Positions 47,776 through 64,000 of a stretch of DNA of 64,000 bases are shown here, one piece after another; the stretch's first letter is position 1; each line of letters starts with the position of its first letter. The position numbers were made by a program, and so were the translations under genes. The notes beneath the pieces are model-generated. The model did not search any database and was not told the origin of the DNA. It saw only the letters and a list, made by a program, of their open reading frames with translations. Origin of the DNA: Euonymus europaeus (lineage: Eukaryota > Streptophyta > Magnoliopsida > Celastrales > Celastraceae); contig OY756960.1 of NCBI GenBank assembly GCA_963580455.1, positions 30,005,238 through 30,069,237 of the forward strand, read 5' to 3'.

Positions 47776-48425
47776 AGAATCATTTGGACTAGTTTAAAGG
47801 AATGATCAATGGGTAGCCACAAATCGTACCCAATATGAAATCCAAGCCCACGACCAATCCGTCATCTCATCCCACAACCGATTGAGCTAAAATTATGAAT
47901 CACGATGTACGTATAACGTTAACTGATGATCTATAAATACAAACCAGAAATAACTCAATTAGAGTGTGGGAAATAGCATTATGTGGTAAAAAAAATCATT
48001 GCTTACACCGTTGTAAGGGGCATTACAGTCATTAAAACTTTATTTTCTGAAAAAAAAGTTATGAGTATATTTTGATTGATATTACGAATCAAACAATATA
48101 TTTTTATCTCAAACAATATATTAAATTGAACATGAAAAATCCGTACCATATAATTTTAATTTTTTTGTATTGTTTTACGTTTTATTTAATTTTTATTCGG
48201 TGCAAATATTCGTTGAAGTTATAATATCTATTAAAATACATGCGTAATTTTTTTTTGACCACAAAGCTCATTGCACCGCCTTGATCAAGCGTTGATATAT
48301 AATCCACCCAAAAAACACGGACATACACGCAAAATTCTCTTCTCCAGTTTTCCATCCCTTCCCTTCTGACACCAACAAGACATCGTCAAGGCGTCAAGGA
48401 GGATCGTCGATCTGTCTCTTCTCAG
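47776..48425 (+). promoter_or_regulatory. Upstream region of UBC10
   Basis: AT-rich sequence; the last 120 bp before the leader intron are pyrimidine-rich (CTCTTCTCC), as in plant 5' UTRs. No gene. Confidence 0.35.
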
Positions 48426-48541
48426 GTGTTGATCTCCTTATATGATCTTATATGTCTTGTATATAATGTATTCGTCTACTGTGCGTATCGTTTATATGAA
48501 TTTGTGTGTGATTTCGGTCTTTATCTGAGGAGAATCCGTAG
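48426..48541 (+). other. Probable 5' UTR intron of UBC10
   Basis: The donor CTCAG|GTGTTG and the acceptor CCGTAG|GTCACG lie just 8 bp before the start codon. The intervening sequence is T-rich. Leader introns at this place are common in plant UBC genes. Confidence 0.55.
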
Positions 48542-48549
48542 GTCACGCG

Positions 48550-52112
<3,563 letters not shown>

Positions 52113-53294
52113 GATTGTTTGTGGTGGGTTTGAGGGAGGGCAGTTTCCTTTGTTTATTTCGGCCGTTTTAAGTTTTATTCATGATCGTTCCATCTCTGCA
52201 ATCCAGAGAGTGACCAAAGAGGTCCATAATATGATGTTAGTTGATGGAGAAACACATGATGCCCTTTGTTGTTGTGTGGATAATGTGACTTTTGAACTGC
52301 GAAACTTCTCTCCCAATTCATTCTGCCCCCGCAGTGTATTCTAAAAGTGCTTGTGAACCATGCATCTGAGAGGGTTTTTGACAACTGCACGTTAGGATCA
52401 CAGGTAATACTCGTGAAGTGTTAATAAATACTCGTGAAGTGTTAATAGCAATTGCTTATAAGAAATAACCCCGATATTCATCATAGTATCATACTGCCTT
52501 GTTCTCTTCGGCCCTGCCCTTGACGGCAATGATCTATTAATCATTTTTGGACTATATGGGCCCAGCCCACAGCCTATCTCATATGAGTGAAGTCTGAAAG
52601 GTATATCACGGTCCACGTCCTGATTTTAGGCTATGGACATCCCCTGTCTAAGCTTCCATACAATGCGTTAATGCCACGCATTATTGAAGTTTCATTAATA
52701 TTATTTTTAGCAAAAAAAACATAAATTATTATTTTTCTATAGAAAACCCTCCCAAATGGAATTATGCCTCAATTTTTCCCGTGATATTTCCAAATTTCAC
52801 GGCGGCAATCGTGCCCCGTAGCAAAATTAAAAAAAATGAAAAATTATAAGAAAGCGAAAATGCAAGCCACCTAATTTTATTCCGTAGAAAATATATAAAA
52901 AGGACATTTTGTTTTCTAAAAAAGACTCTTTATTTTCCCACATTGTTTTTTTTCTTTTTTTAAATTTTCCCACATTGTTTTGGTTAAAAGAGTTTTACTA
53001 GGTTTTACTAATGGACCGCCAGACCGGGTCCTTTTGGGAGCATCCGCAAACGCTGCATATATTTCGTGAGCAAACGCCTACACCGCTTCTAGCTTCTTCT
53101 CTTCCCTCCTTGTCCTCCACGGAATGAGGAAAGTGTTGTATTTCCTTCCATAAATTGACATTATTTGCGTTTTTGTGCGTTATTTTCTTTAATTATCATT
53201 CCAATAAAAGTCGTATTTGAAGCTAATACTTTTCTCTCTCTATTTTTTTACTTAAAATTGACATTGGATTGATATCTCATTTATCAGAGAAGGG
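52113..53294. other. Intergenic between UBC10 and the MTM1-type carrier
   Basis: 3' UTR of UBC10, then AT-rich sequence. A small tandem repeat of AATACTCGTGAAGTGTTAAT occurs at about 52406-52446. No gene is recognised. The last 200 bp are the leader of the carrier gene. Confidence 0.4.
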
Positions 53295-56200
53295 ATGGTG
53301 GAGGCAGAGCGAAGCTGCAATCCATGGATGAGTACAGAGCAAAAGTTGAGAGTAGGGATCGACGGTCACGAATCTTCGATTCTGGAATCGACTCAGGGAC
53401 GGGTATTCTCTGCGCCTGAGACACAGCAATCAAATGGTGTTTCTGATCGGAAGTTAAGTTTCGGGGAGAGAGCTTTCTCTGCAGCCGGTGCGGCCTTTCT
53501 GTCTGCCATTATCGTTAACCCTCTGGACGTTGCTAAGGTATTCTTTGGAGCTTTTCTGGTTGATAGGTTAGAAAGTGAGGGAGAGAAATAATAATGAAAA
53601 GGTTATGAATGTTAATATGTTTTGTGACGCTTTCTGGTTTAGGGTTTCAAATAATGGACGTTCAATGTTGTGTATTTTAAATTGGAGGAGAAGTTGCTTT
53701 TGCCTTTGTGGGTTGGAGTTTGTTAAATATGTGTTAGAATCCCGAGAATTGTGATGAATGTTATTTGCTTTCATGGTGAAAATAAGTGAAATAATAAATA
53801 ATTTTCTGAATGTGTTCTTAGTTGTCATCTCCTTTATTTTGTTTTAGAGACTAAGAGGATTTCAGTCCTGCATTTAACCAATTTCATTTGCTCATTCAAT
53901 GTCTTCAATTTTAATTTTACAGCTTATGGGATTTAATGAATTAGTCTTTGATTTATCAGACAAGGTTGCAAGCTCAGGCTGCTGGAGTTCCTCACTCTCA
54001 TCCACTGAGTAATATCTTAAGTCGTATGGCATACTTTGGACCAAATATGGTAAGCATGCAATGCTGTTTAATATTGCAAAGAGTTCTCTTCATGTTAAAA
54101 TGTCCATATTTATGGACAATATTGGACCTTGAGTTTTGCAACTTTTTCTTGCTACGTGCTGTAACAGATGTTTGCTGATCTAAGGTGCTCTCCATCATGC
54201 GTACGAGCTGGAGTTCATGGCACAGTATCAATATGCCCTACTGATTGTTTTCATTATAAAGGAACTTTAGATGTATTCTACAAGATCATACGACAGGTTG
54301 GCATCTACTATCTAGTAATATTTTTGTTTTTTCCTCTTCTTCATACTGTAAGGGACTAAGGGTAGAAAACACTCCGCCCCCTCATGCTCCTGAAGAGAGA
54401 AATAGAGAGGAGAAGATTAAAAAAAGAGAAAAAGGATGAGAGTGGAAGAAAATGTGGTAGGATTGATATTTTCTGAACAGTAGAAAATAGAAATGTTGAA
54501 TGCATATGCTGGCATGATTGACTGGTAAAAAAAAGGCGCCATATATGAATTCGATAACCTTTAAGAATTTTTTTTGCCATTTAAGTTGTCATCCAACTGT
54601 TTTCAATTGTTTAATGGGATGCAGGAAGGATTCACACAGCTGTGGAGGGGCACAAATGCAGGGCTGGCACTTGCTATACCAACGGTAGGTTTCTCTTAGT
54701 CTCGGTTTCTGATTTTGTTTTGCTAGTTCCTAGTAAGCATTGAATTATTTTTTCTGGTTGCATGACCTCGTGTGAAGTGTGATTATAAGGCACATTTTAT
54801 GAGCAGGTCGGAATTTACATGCCATTTTATGACATCTTTCGCAACTGGTTGGAGGAATTCACTACCCAAAATGCTCCAGTTGCAACGCCATATGTCCCTC
54901 TTGTTGCAGGCTCATTGGCACGATCATTAGCTTGTGCAACTTGCTACCCAATTGAACTTGCCAGAACACGCATGCAGGTAAAACTTATATACAAAAGTTT
55001 ATTTTTAATTTTTCACTTCTCTTCTTTTTTGGGCTGGTTTGGGGTTGGGGGGGATGGTGATTGCTGGGAGATGTCACTAGTATGGAATGCTGTTTTATTT
55101 TGGTGGTTTTCTGTTGTTTGCTCTTCTGCTCCATATTTTATGTGCTTGTTAGTGTTAGTTTGCTAATGGAAAATACATGTAATAGCTTCTGTCGTGCTCT
55201 ACTGCTCTTAAATTGATTTATTGGATGAACATCCCTGTTTTTTTTCCTCCTTCATTTCCTTTTGGTATCACAGTTTCTGCCTTTTGTTTCCATAACAGGC
55301 TTTTAAGAATACCCAAATCGGTAAGAAGCCTCCTGGAGTATGGAGAACTTTAAGCGAGGTCATCTCTAATGTCAATAGCTCAAATAACTTGCAAAACAAG
55401 GGTAAGTTGATTATTTTGTATGGTTACCTAAACCAATCTTAATAGCATTTCTAGTAGAATTAGATCTGTCAGAACTCAGAAGTTATGCATGGAAGAAATT
55501 TGACAAAACTGAATATTGTCAGGATGGTAGTATAGTGTCTAGTATATTGGCTACTATACTTCTTAAATGCATGCGTTTATTAATATTGCCTTAACAATTG
55601 AATTTCTGATCGGCAATCACAAATGGCACTGTTCAGGTCAGGATACATCTTGCATGTCCCCAATCCTGCCATTGTGGGAGCTTTGTACACAAGAGTTGTT
55701 TATCTGGAAGTTGTTTATACTAATGGGTCGTAAAACCTGTTTATGGCCCTGCTATTTGTGATTTTTTACTTCTGCCTATGATAAAATCTGTTTTCACTCA
55801 TAAGAATAAAAGTTTATTTATGGTGAGTTAGGAGTCTTGTTATGTTCTTGGTAGTTAGAGGTTATGTTATGGAGGGTATGGATGACCTATTTGGAGAAGC
55901 AACATGGTTTGTTTCCGATATTGTTTCCGCAAAATTGGCTTGCACACAAACTGCAATAAAACTCTATGGACACCTCTTTAATGTTGTAGAGAAATGAGCA
56001 GGTTTATTAAGAGAACATGATTATCCATTTTAGATTAGAAGGGAAGAGTAGTCAGTTGAAAAAAAGTAAAGAGTAGTCATTCATGTATAGATGGTTATCT
56101 TTTGTTTATCTATAGCGGATAATATTGGTTATTTTAATTTATAGTTCCGATGGTGTGATTTCCTTGTAACAGTGCCTGGCTACCGAATCTTGTGGACTGG

Positions 56201-57484
56201 CATGGGAGCCCAACTTGCTCGTGATGTGCCTTTCTCAGCCATTTGCTGGTCTACTGCCGAACCGGTGTGTTTTCAATCTTTTTAGGTTTCTTGTCAATAG
56301 ATTTCAAGAGGTAACTTAGATGGGTGTCGTTTTGCTCTCTACTTATAAGTCTTCATATTTACAGATAAGGAGAAAACTTCTTGGTTTGGTTGGTGAGGAC
56401 GCCAATGCAGTCAGTGTCATTGGGGCAAATTTTTCTGCTGGTTTTGTTGCTGGAAGCCTTGCTGCTGCTTGCACATGTCCTTTAGATGTTGCAAAAACTC
56501 GAAGGCAGATAGAGGTTTATTCTCAAAAACAAATTAGAATTGTTTCACGTGTTGGGAACTGACTTACAATTTTTACCTTTTAGACTATAGAATGTTAAAT
56601 TCTTAGAGTCATTTATCTAGGTGTAGTCTTTATTTTTGTCTGGTGATGCAAAAAAAGAGAGTATATTAAACATTTTGTCATTATAAAAATATTTCGATGT
56701 GGGATGGGGAGTAGAGTAAGGATAGTGATGTTGGACCTTACAATACTTTCTCATGTGTTCTGGTTTTCAGAATGATCCTGCAAGGGCATTGAGGATGACA
56801 ACACGACAAACATTGCTGGAGATATGGAGGTGTATTTCTTGGATTTATTCACGTAGTTGTATTTTCTTTAGTGATTATATTGTCTCTGTCAATTGACCCT
56901 TAGAATATTAGCATCATATCTAGTGTCCATGGTGGACGAATAGAAGTCTTTTACTTATTTCACACTAGCCACTGGATTGAAACAATTAAAGATTGTGTCA
57001 TGAAAGGAAAATGAGGACTAAAATCTGGCTTGTCTTTCATATACTCGAAGTCATCTTCTTTGTAAGTCTACAGTATCACAAATGTGGACCATCTACTTCA
57101 ATATCAGCTTTAGGTACACGTATTTATGTTATGTTTCAACTTTTATTGAAACAGCTTAGTAGTGTCTTTTATGTTTAAGCAATGAAATTTATCGCTTTAA
57201 GAATGCCTACATCCTGCCTTTCTTTTCCCGCCTGATTTGTTGTCTGTCAAACATGTTACTTGGACCTTGTAAATTTGGTCTACACGAGATAGTTTGACCT
57301 TGTGAATTCTTTTTGAAATATGACTCACGAACTTTTATTATTCCCGTGCAGAGATGGAGGATTGAGGAAACTTTTCACTGGAGTTGGCCCTCGTGTTGGT
57401 CGTGCAGGACCCTCAGTTGGGATCGTGGTTTCCTTTTATGAATTAATGAAATATGTTCTACATCAGCAGTTTGCAACTTCTTGA
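53295..57484 (+). CDS. MTM1: Mitochondrial carrier protein, MTM1 type
   Basis: Ten exons: 53295-53537, 53960-54049, 54168-54296, 54625-54684, 54807-54977, 55299-55401, 56173-56264, 56365-56514, 56771-56829, 57352-57484, giving 409 aa. Three carrier signatures mark the three repeats: NPLDVAKTRLQAQ, YPIELARTRMQ and CPLDVAKTRRQIE. The long N-terminal tail (about 60 residues) and the Cys-containing insert after the first repeat (FADLRCSPSCVRAGVHG) are typical of the MTM1/SLC25A39-40 branch. That branch sits in the inner mitochondrial membrane; yeast and plant members affect manganese loading of Mn-SOD, and the animal proteins have been linked to glutathione import. The substrate here is inferred from the family only. 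Confidence 0.88.
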
Positions 57485-58815
57485 TACAAGGATTTCCTTC
57501 TACACTTGGAACAATGTTTGGTGATGGCATAGAGCAACACCTGACATCAAAGAAATAAATATAGAAGCTTTAACCCAAGCCACATTTTGCACAGATACTC
57601 TAGTAGATCTTTCTCTAGGGCTGCTAGTGCAGACTAGACTTCCTTTTTTCTCGGTGCCGGTTTTGCTGTTCTTTTTCCTTGTAAGTTATTGCTCCAGCAG
57701 AGCAGAAATTTTGTATCTTTCTGAGAATTCCCTAATAGATCCTTTTTTTTCTTCCTGAAAATGAATCACTTTTCTCTTATTATAATTTTTATAGTTGGCT
57801 AAAGACTGCAGTCTTTACTGGCTACTTTTAGATTGTAGCAAGAGCTTTTATTTGGTATACAAGGGATAATAGTGAAGAAATTGCTGTCATTACAGTAGGG
57901 TTTATACAAAAAGTTCTAATGGTCTCTATTTCTATTCATATTTCATCTTGGAGAATTTCTTAAGCAGAAAATGTTGCTGTGACATCGCTCCCTCTGGATT
58001 GGTATCAGTTCAAATTAAGAGACACATTTAAGTGGACGGTTTTAGTGAATATATGTGAGCACCTACTTGGGTCCCTGCAACCATATAAACACGATGTCTT
58101 ATTAGGATAAAAACTTAGAAGTTCAATTTTTTTTATGCATATGCTCTAAGATCCATGCAAATCCATTTGCATAGGTTACTCCTAGTCGTTCATAAAATGC
58201 TTATCTTATCGGTTACAGAGAAGTTACAAATGCGATCGATCCTATCGGTTTTTCCAAAAACAATGGAGGGATTTCAAGAGAGAGCATAATAAAATTAGAA
58301 AAAAAATAAAAATAAAGAGCGAACAAAAGAATGCTTTGGATAAAAAGTCTTGTCGAGTAGACACTGTAAAGAAAAAATTGGTGGATAGGAAAACAAATAT
58401 CAAGTATCAACATTATCTCTCATATTTTTCTATCATTTTTCATTTTTTCTTATCATTCTAAACCTCTTCCAATGTAATTTTTACAAATCACTCTTTTTAC
58501 ATACTCCAAAATTTTAACACTCCAAATTGATGCAGCATTCCACTTGCTCTCAGCTAGTTAGTTGAATTGTTTCTATATTGGTCAGAGCCCAACACCAATT
58601 AATCCATAATGGGTGATTTTGGAGTGTCCAAAAAATTGAATGGATCTTATATGAGACTTTATACACACCTCAAAATCTCTCATTTTTATGGCTTCAAAAA
58701 GGAAATCCTCTTTCGAATAGGTTGAGGTGTTCACGCTATTAAGAGAGGGTTCGTGAAACAGCTCTCCCAAAATTTGTTAGATTAATAATAATTTATTTAA
58801 ATATTTGAAATTTTT
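57485..58815. other. Intergenic, no gene seen
   Basis: 3' UTR of the carrier gene for some 250 bp, then AT-rich sequence up to the start of the folate gene. Only short unsupported open frames occur. Confidence 0.45.
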
Positions 58816-61800
58816 ATGTTCTTTCAACATAAAACACCGCGCGAGCTTTCCCGAGAAAATCCGATGACAAAATCTGTTAGATTCTTCGGTCAAGGCCGCA
58901 CCTTCCCGCATAAGAAAGCCCGTATTTCTTCTCTAATAACTACCGCAGCTGCTCTTGGGTTCAGTTTCAGTAGATTAACAGGATCCCGGAGTTTCTTCGC
59001 TACTTTCATGGAGGATCCGGAGCTTAAGGAATTCATTCATCATATGGATTCTCTCAAGAACTACGAGAAATCCGGCATCCCCAAAGGCGGGGGGACAGAC
59101 TCAGATGAAGGGTTTGATTTGGGTCGGATGCGGCGCCTCATGGACCGCCTTGGAAATCCTCAGTCAAGGTTCAAGGTTTGAGCTTTGTCTGCCCATATAA
59201 CTTTTCTTTTTCCTACATTTTTTTTGCTGTTTAGGTACTGATAAAAGCTTAAAAAAAACGTCTCTTGTTAGTTTTGATGTTCAGTGGATTAATATTATTT
59301 AATCAAGCAATTCCCTATAATTTTCAATGCCATTAAAATCATTTTTTCTGATAATTTTCCCACTTCAATTATTTTTTACGACTATTTATGCGTGTTTGAT
59401 TATGATTTTCAATGCAAATTTAATTAGCAATGCAGCAATTGTAGGCTGTTCATATTGCTGGGTCCAAAGGGAAAGGATCGACTGCTGCTTTTCTCTCGAA
59501 TATGCTGAGGGCAGAAGGGTATTCTGTTGGTTGCTATAGTAGGTATATGTCTATATGAATTCTATGTTTCTATAGGCATTATTTCTACATAATATTTCTG
59601 CTGATAGTCATTGATTCGATTGTCAGCGTTTCATCCTTTAGTTTCTGACAGTGGGTTTGTGTATTTTTGAGCAGCCCTCATATTCTTAGTATCAGGGAGC
59701 GCATGTCAGTGGGAAAGTTAGGTGATCCTGTATCTGCCAAGGTCTTGAATTCTTTCTTCTGCAAGATTAAGGATACTCTTGACCAGGCAATCGAGCATGA
59801 AAATGGGCATTTGACTCATTTTGAGGTATCACCCACTATAGCAACACCTGGGATTGTTGCAAATTGCTATTTCTTTGCACATGGTCAGCTGCCTCTTTTG
59901 AAAGAAGAAAAAAAAAACTCAGTGATAGAATTTCTCAGGTTCTCACTGCGACAGCATTTGGCTTATTTGCTCAAGAGAATGTTGACATTGCAGTCATTGA
60001 GGTTATGCAATCTTTTCTTTCGTGTGACTTGTGTTGCCGAAATATTTTCTCCTAATTGCTGTCGAGTATTACTTACTGAGTGAGTGGTCTTGCTGCTTAG
60101 AATAAGTTTTTTCACCATTTGAACTAGCTGTCATGCACATAGTTCATGTGTTTGGATTTCTAATCGGGCACTCTTTCACTTACCTGACAAATGAACCTAT
60201 AACTACCCTAACATTTTCTCTGTTTGTGTTTAATGTGACAGGCTGGTCTAGGTGGTGCACGGGATGCCACAAATATTATCAGTGCTTCAGAACTTGCGTC
60301 AGCAATAATAACAACTATAGGCGAGGAACATTTGGAAGCACTAGGGGGTTCATTGGAAAGCATTACAATGGCGAAGTCAGGAATCATTAAACATGGTCGC
60401 CCAGTTAAGTGGTTCTTCTTACATGTCTTTCATGTACTTGCAGACTCGATTTACATGTTCCAACTGCAAAAGTTTTTAGTACCAAATCAGTATATGGTCG
60501 AGTGAGGCATAGGCTCGGGATCTAAACGATTATTGCTTCAGATGCGGCTTTGCCTTTGATATCTTAACTGTATCTGGACATACCTGGCAGTTTATTATGC
60601 TTAGGATATATCCTATCTAATGACATAGCATGATAATTTTGAATTCATTTATGCCATAACCCTTGGACTTTATTTATTCTTTCTTGATTCTAGTTAATAG
60701 CAAGTAACTTACTCTGTTAAGTGGGTTAAATTTTCAGTTGGTTCTGGGTGGACCATTTCTTCCCCATGTTGAGTGTATTTTGCGGGAGAAAGCTTCATCA
60801 ATGGGCTCACTGGTGCTATCAACATCTGATACAGGAATTAAAATGGATGTTAAAGACATTGGCACTTTTAACGGCAAACCTTGCCAATCTTGTGACATAA
60901 AGATACAGGTTGAGAGGGATGTTAATCTGGTACACCCTTCAATATAGTGCTTATTGTCTTTCCATTTTTTTGTCTGATTAGAGGTAACATGTCAGTTAGT
61001 TTTCTTATATTGTTCATTGTATTATCTCATGCAGTTCATGGAGCTATATGATGTGAAACTCAGCATGCTTGGAAGTCACCAACTTCAAAATGCAGCAACT
61101 GCAACATTGGCTGCACTGTGTCTTCGTGATCAGGGTACGTTATAAAATATTTGGCAACATGATGGCCTCTATCGCTTTTGTGTAAACAAACTGTTTTATT
61201 TCTTTTCGTTTTGTTCTTCAAAGCTGAACCGTTCCAGGACAAGCTTGAAGAAAGTTTCGGGTTTGTGGATGCTTAGCTCCTTCCTCTGGCCTATGTTATT
61301 AATAAACTTAGAACACAGGGAATGTAAATATTACAATGGAATAAATTACACTATGGGAACTGATATTATGGTTGCTGCTTTTGGACCTTAAACATTCTAA
61401 TTTCTATCATTGAATCAATTAGCAGCTGGTCTCTTCATTACATTTTCATGCCTCGGCTGTCTCATAGTATTTCTGTTGGTTTATACCCAGCTTTGAAAAA
61501 TACTGTCGGCTTTCTTGGTTGACTATTGGCGTGTAATGGCCTTTCTGATTGTATCTCTTATCTTTGCTTTTCATGCTTTTAATGGAAATTCAGGATGGAA
61601 AATTTCTGATAGATCTATAAGGGCTGGCTTAGAAAATACGAGCTTGCCTGGAAGAAGCCAATTCCTATCATCCAAGGATGCGGAGGCATTAGGACTCCCT
61701 GGAGCAACAATATTACTTGATGGAGGTGAATTCTTTGTTTCTGTTTGTTAATTTGTCCTCATAGTCTGATATTCCAGCACATGCTTCTACTACGCACATA

Positions 61801-62712
61801 ATGTACTCTCCATGTGTGATTAAGTTGATAGCTTTCCTCTTTTTCCACCTGTCATTTGTAGCTTTAGAGGCCATAAATCCTTTCAAAGAACGCAATATGA
61901 ATTGGGAACCATTGGATGTTCTTAGGCTGGGTACTTTTTCTGGTCTCATATGGGATGATTTCTGATCTTTCTTTTCCTCAACCTGCATATCCATCATATG
62001 GCTGCTGTTGCCCATTTGTGACCTTCCTAATAAGATTTCTGATGGTTTTTTTTTCAATGCTTGTCAGCCCACACTAGAGAATCTGCGAAAGCTTTAGTAG
62101 ACACAATACGGATGACATTTCCAGAGGCACGATTGGCCCTTGTGGTTGCGATGGCAACTGACAAGGACCATTTAGGTTTTGCCATGGAATTTCTTTCAGG
62201 TATTGCTCCTTGCCATCTCAGTATCTTTTGCAAAACTAATCACCAACGAAATGGGTGAAGTGTTTACAAGTCTTTGATGTGATTCTAGTGAATGGGTTTG
62301 ACTTCTTGTTTCATATTGATATGCGGTGGTTCCTGATTATGTTTTCTGTGATTTTCCAGGTAGAGAATTAGAGGTTGTCTCTTTAACAGAAGCTAAGATC
62401 GCTGGAGGAACATCTAGAACAACTTCAGCTTCCTTCTTAAGAGATTGCTGGATTCAAGCGTCGAAAGAATTGGGAATCAGTGTTCTTCACGATGGAATGA
62501 CGGAATACAGAGAGTTGTTAGAAGAGCAACTGCAGTCCACTGCTAAGGAGTCTGATGGAAGAACGGTGTTGGCCGCTGAAAAATCATTAGAAGTTTCTAT
62601 GAGGACTGCAAATCAGATTCTCAGAAGAAGATCATGCAACCAATCCAGCATTATTGTTGTCACAGGATCTCTGCATATTATTTCTTCTGTATTAGCTTCT
62701 CTTCATGGATGA
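58816..62712 (+). CDS. GLA1: Dihydrofolate synthetase (FPGS family), GLA1/DHFS type
   Basis: Ten exons: 58816-59175, 59445-59542, 59675-59825, 59939-60001, 60242-60403, 60738-60929, 61035-61134, 61594-61725, 62068-62199, 62360-62712, giving 580 aa from the first ATG (564 from 58864). The Mur-ligase-type ATP loop [14 protein letters not shown] is in exon 2, followed by [12 protein letters not shown] and [12 protein letters not shown], both family hallmarks, and LDGAHTRESA near the start of the C-terminal domain. The enzyme joins glutamate to dihydropteroate to make dihydrofolate, in plant mitochondria. The N-terminus is basic, Ser- and Phe-rich, fitting a mitochondrial presequence. Three in-frame ATGs (58816, 58864, 59008) precede the conserved domain, so the true start is uncertain. 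GLA1 loss in Arabidopsis arrests embryos. Confidence 0.9.
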
Positions 62713-63480
62713 ATTAACTTGTATTTCTTCCTGTGTTGTTTGTGACTCTTTCAAACTGTAAAATTAACTCTAATTATTCTTCAATTGAATTATTTTAAAA
62801 ATCTTATCCGAACCTCTCTCTCTTTTGGTCTTTTGGGCTGACCTACAAAACAGTACAGTTAAATAACTTCACAAAAACAGTCTACTTTCCCATCGTCAGA
62901 TTAAATATTACAATCTTCACCGTTCAAAAAATAAATAAATTATAATCAAAATTAAATCACATCACACGTGATATTACAATCCAAATACCCACCTCGCCCT
63001 GGCTATTAATTTGACGCCGTTTCCGTTTTGGTTCCGTCTCTCTGAAGATGAAGAATGACCATCTCTCATCCGAGATTCTGCAACCGGCCGAATGGGAAAT
63101 CGATGAAATGAGCAAGTTGCTCCATCTTATCCTCATTTTCGTAGAGATGGAGCATTTGGAGGCCTGGGAAACACGAGTGAAAATAAGGTTGAGAGATACA
63201 AGATTGAAAGAGAGATCTTGAGGGATATCGAAAACACGAGAGAAGTTGTGAAGTATATTGATCTCAAATTATTGTGAGGGGAGTTCGGAGAAAGGAAAAT
63301 TCGAGGAAAATCAATGTTTGTTATTTCCTAATCATTTTGCTGTTTTGCAGGGTTGTTTCTTGTCCGCTCGTCCTTGAAGCTGAGGTGTTTGGAGTTGAAG
63401 GTGGGTGGGAAACACGAGCGAAAGTGAGGTCGAGAGAATTAATTCCTAGGTGGGTGGGAAACTCGAGCGAAAGTGATGCC
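62713..63480. repeat. Downstream region with a degenerate GAAACACGAG repeat
   Basis: After the folate gene's 3' UTR, the phrase GGGAAACACGAGTGAAAATAA appears in three imperfect copies near 63166, 63406 and 63457, each followed by a GAGAG-rich stretch. These look like relics of a local duplication. No gene is supported. Confidence 0.5.
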
Positions 63481-63559
63481 GTGAGAATCAAGAGTGAACG
63501 AGAGATTATATATATGTTTGTGGACATATATATTAATATTATGTATATGTAAGAGTGTG

Positions 63560-63720
63560 AGAGTGGAGGAACCAAGAAGTCTTATAGAGGACAGATCTCT
63601 TGGGTCAGATGCTTTTGAGTGGAGTTGCTGTGATGTTGTGGGCTCTTCTGGGGGTCTAATTTGTATTTGGGATCCTTCATTTGTTTTCTTTGCTGTCTGC
63701 CACAGTTGAAGATCGATGCA
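63560..63720 (+). mobile_element. LINE endonuclease-domain remnant
   Basis: A short plus-strand frame reads AFEWSCCDVVGSSGGLICIW, matching the pattern (SxGGLxxxWD) found in the APE-type endonuclease of plant L1-like elements. It is isolated and the surrounding frame is broken. Confidence 0.5.
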
Positions 63721-64000
63721 TTTTGTTGGAAGGAAGGCTGAATGGGGTTGGTGGACAAATTAATCTAGTTGGAGTTGTTGCTGAAATATATCTTTAGTGG
63801 CTTCGGTCTGCATTTATAAATCTGAGTTCATCTTTGGCTGAGGTTTTAAATGATGGTGGCACCTCTATTAAGCAGTGATGACTCGTGACTGAATGCTGAT
63901 ATTATGTATCAACACTTCAAATATGCTGGAAAGAGATGATTCAAAGTAGGCATGTTGGCTAAATGTTGGGTTGCTGCTTCCTTCGTTCTTTCTATTCAAG

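Overview
The window is nuclear DNA of a core eudicot plant. All protein-coding genes are split by GT-AG introns with AT-rich interiors, the proteins match plant families, and the spaces between them hold plant-type transposon debris. There is no operon-like packing. I rebuilt the gene models by hand by joining exons in phase. Exon coordinates are given in each entry.

Layout. 1-3833 (+): the C-terminal WD40 part of a WDR91-like protein, truncated by the window start. 4586-6060 (-): a frameshifted PPR pseudogene. 6695-10437 (-): a plant Treslin/TICRR/Sld3-type replication-initiation factor. It shares a 536-bp divergent promoter, carrying an E2F-type site and a TGGGCC palindrome, with a small plastid-type protein gene (10974-12644, +). 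13103-19027 (-): a full-length ABCC10-type ABC transporter with 11 coding exons.

20388-52112 holds five genes in the same order as I recall for Arabidopsis At5g53340 to At5g53300: HPGT1 (hydroxyproline O-galactosyltransferase, +), a UBA-domain protein (-), an LRR receptor pseudokinase (+), a myosin-I-tail-like protein (-) and UBC10 (ubiquitin E2, +). A domesticated BED-finger/hAT-transposase gene (29819-32917, -) and a cluster of mobile DNA interrupt this block at 29.8-37 kb. The mobile DNA comprises a 45-bp tandem array in an LTR-like promoter segment, then a Mutator-like element with perfect target-site duplications that itself contains a SINE.

53295-57484 (+): an MTM1-type mitochondrial carrier. 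58816-62712 (+): dihydrofolate synthetase (GLA1/DHFS type). The last 1.3 kb holds degenerate repeats and a LINE endonuclease remnant.

The genes are mostly housekeeping: endosomal trafficking, DNA replication, transport, cell-wall glycosylation, ubiquitination, mitochondrial carrier and folate synthesis. They do not form one pathway. I found no convincing new multi-gene system. The points most worth a second look are two U12-type introns, two GC-AG introns, a start codon split by an intron, a long CT microsatellite beginning at a splice donor, the E2F-like site at the replication factor, and the nested MULE/SINE insertion.
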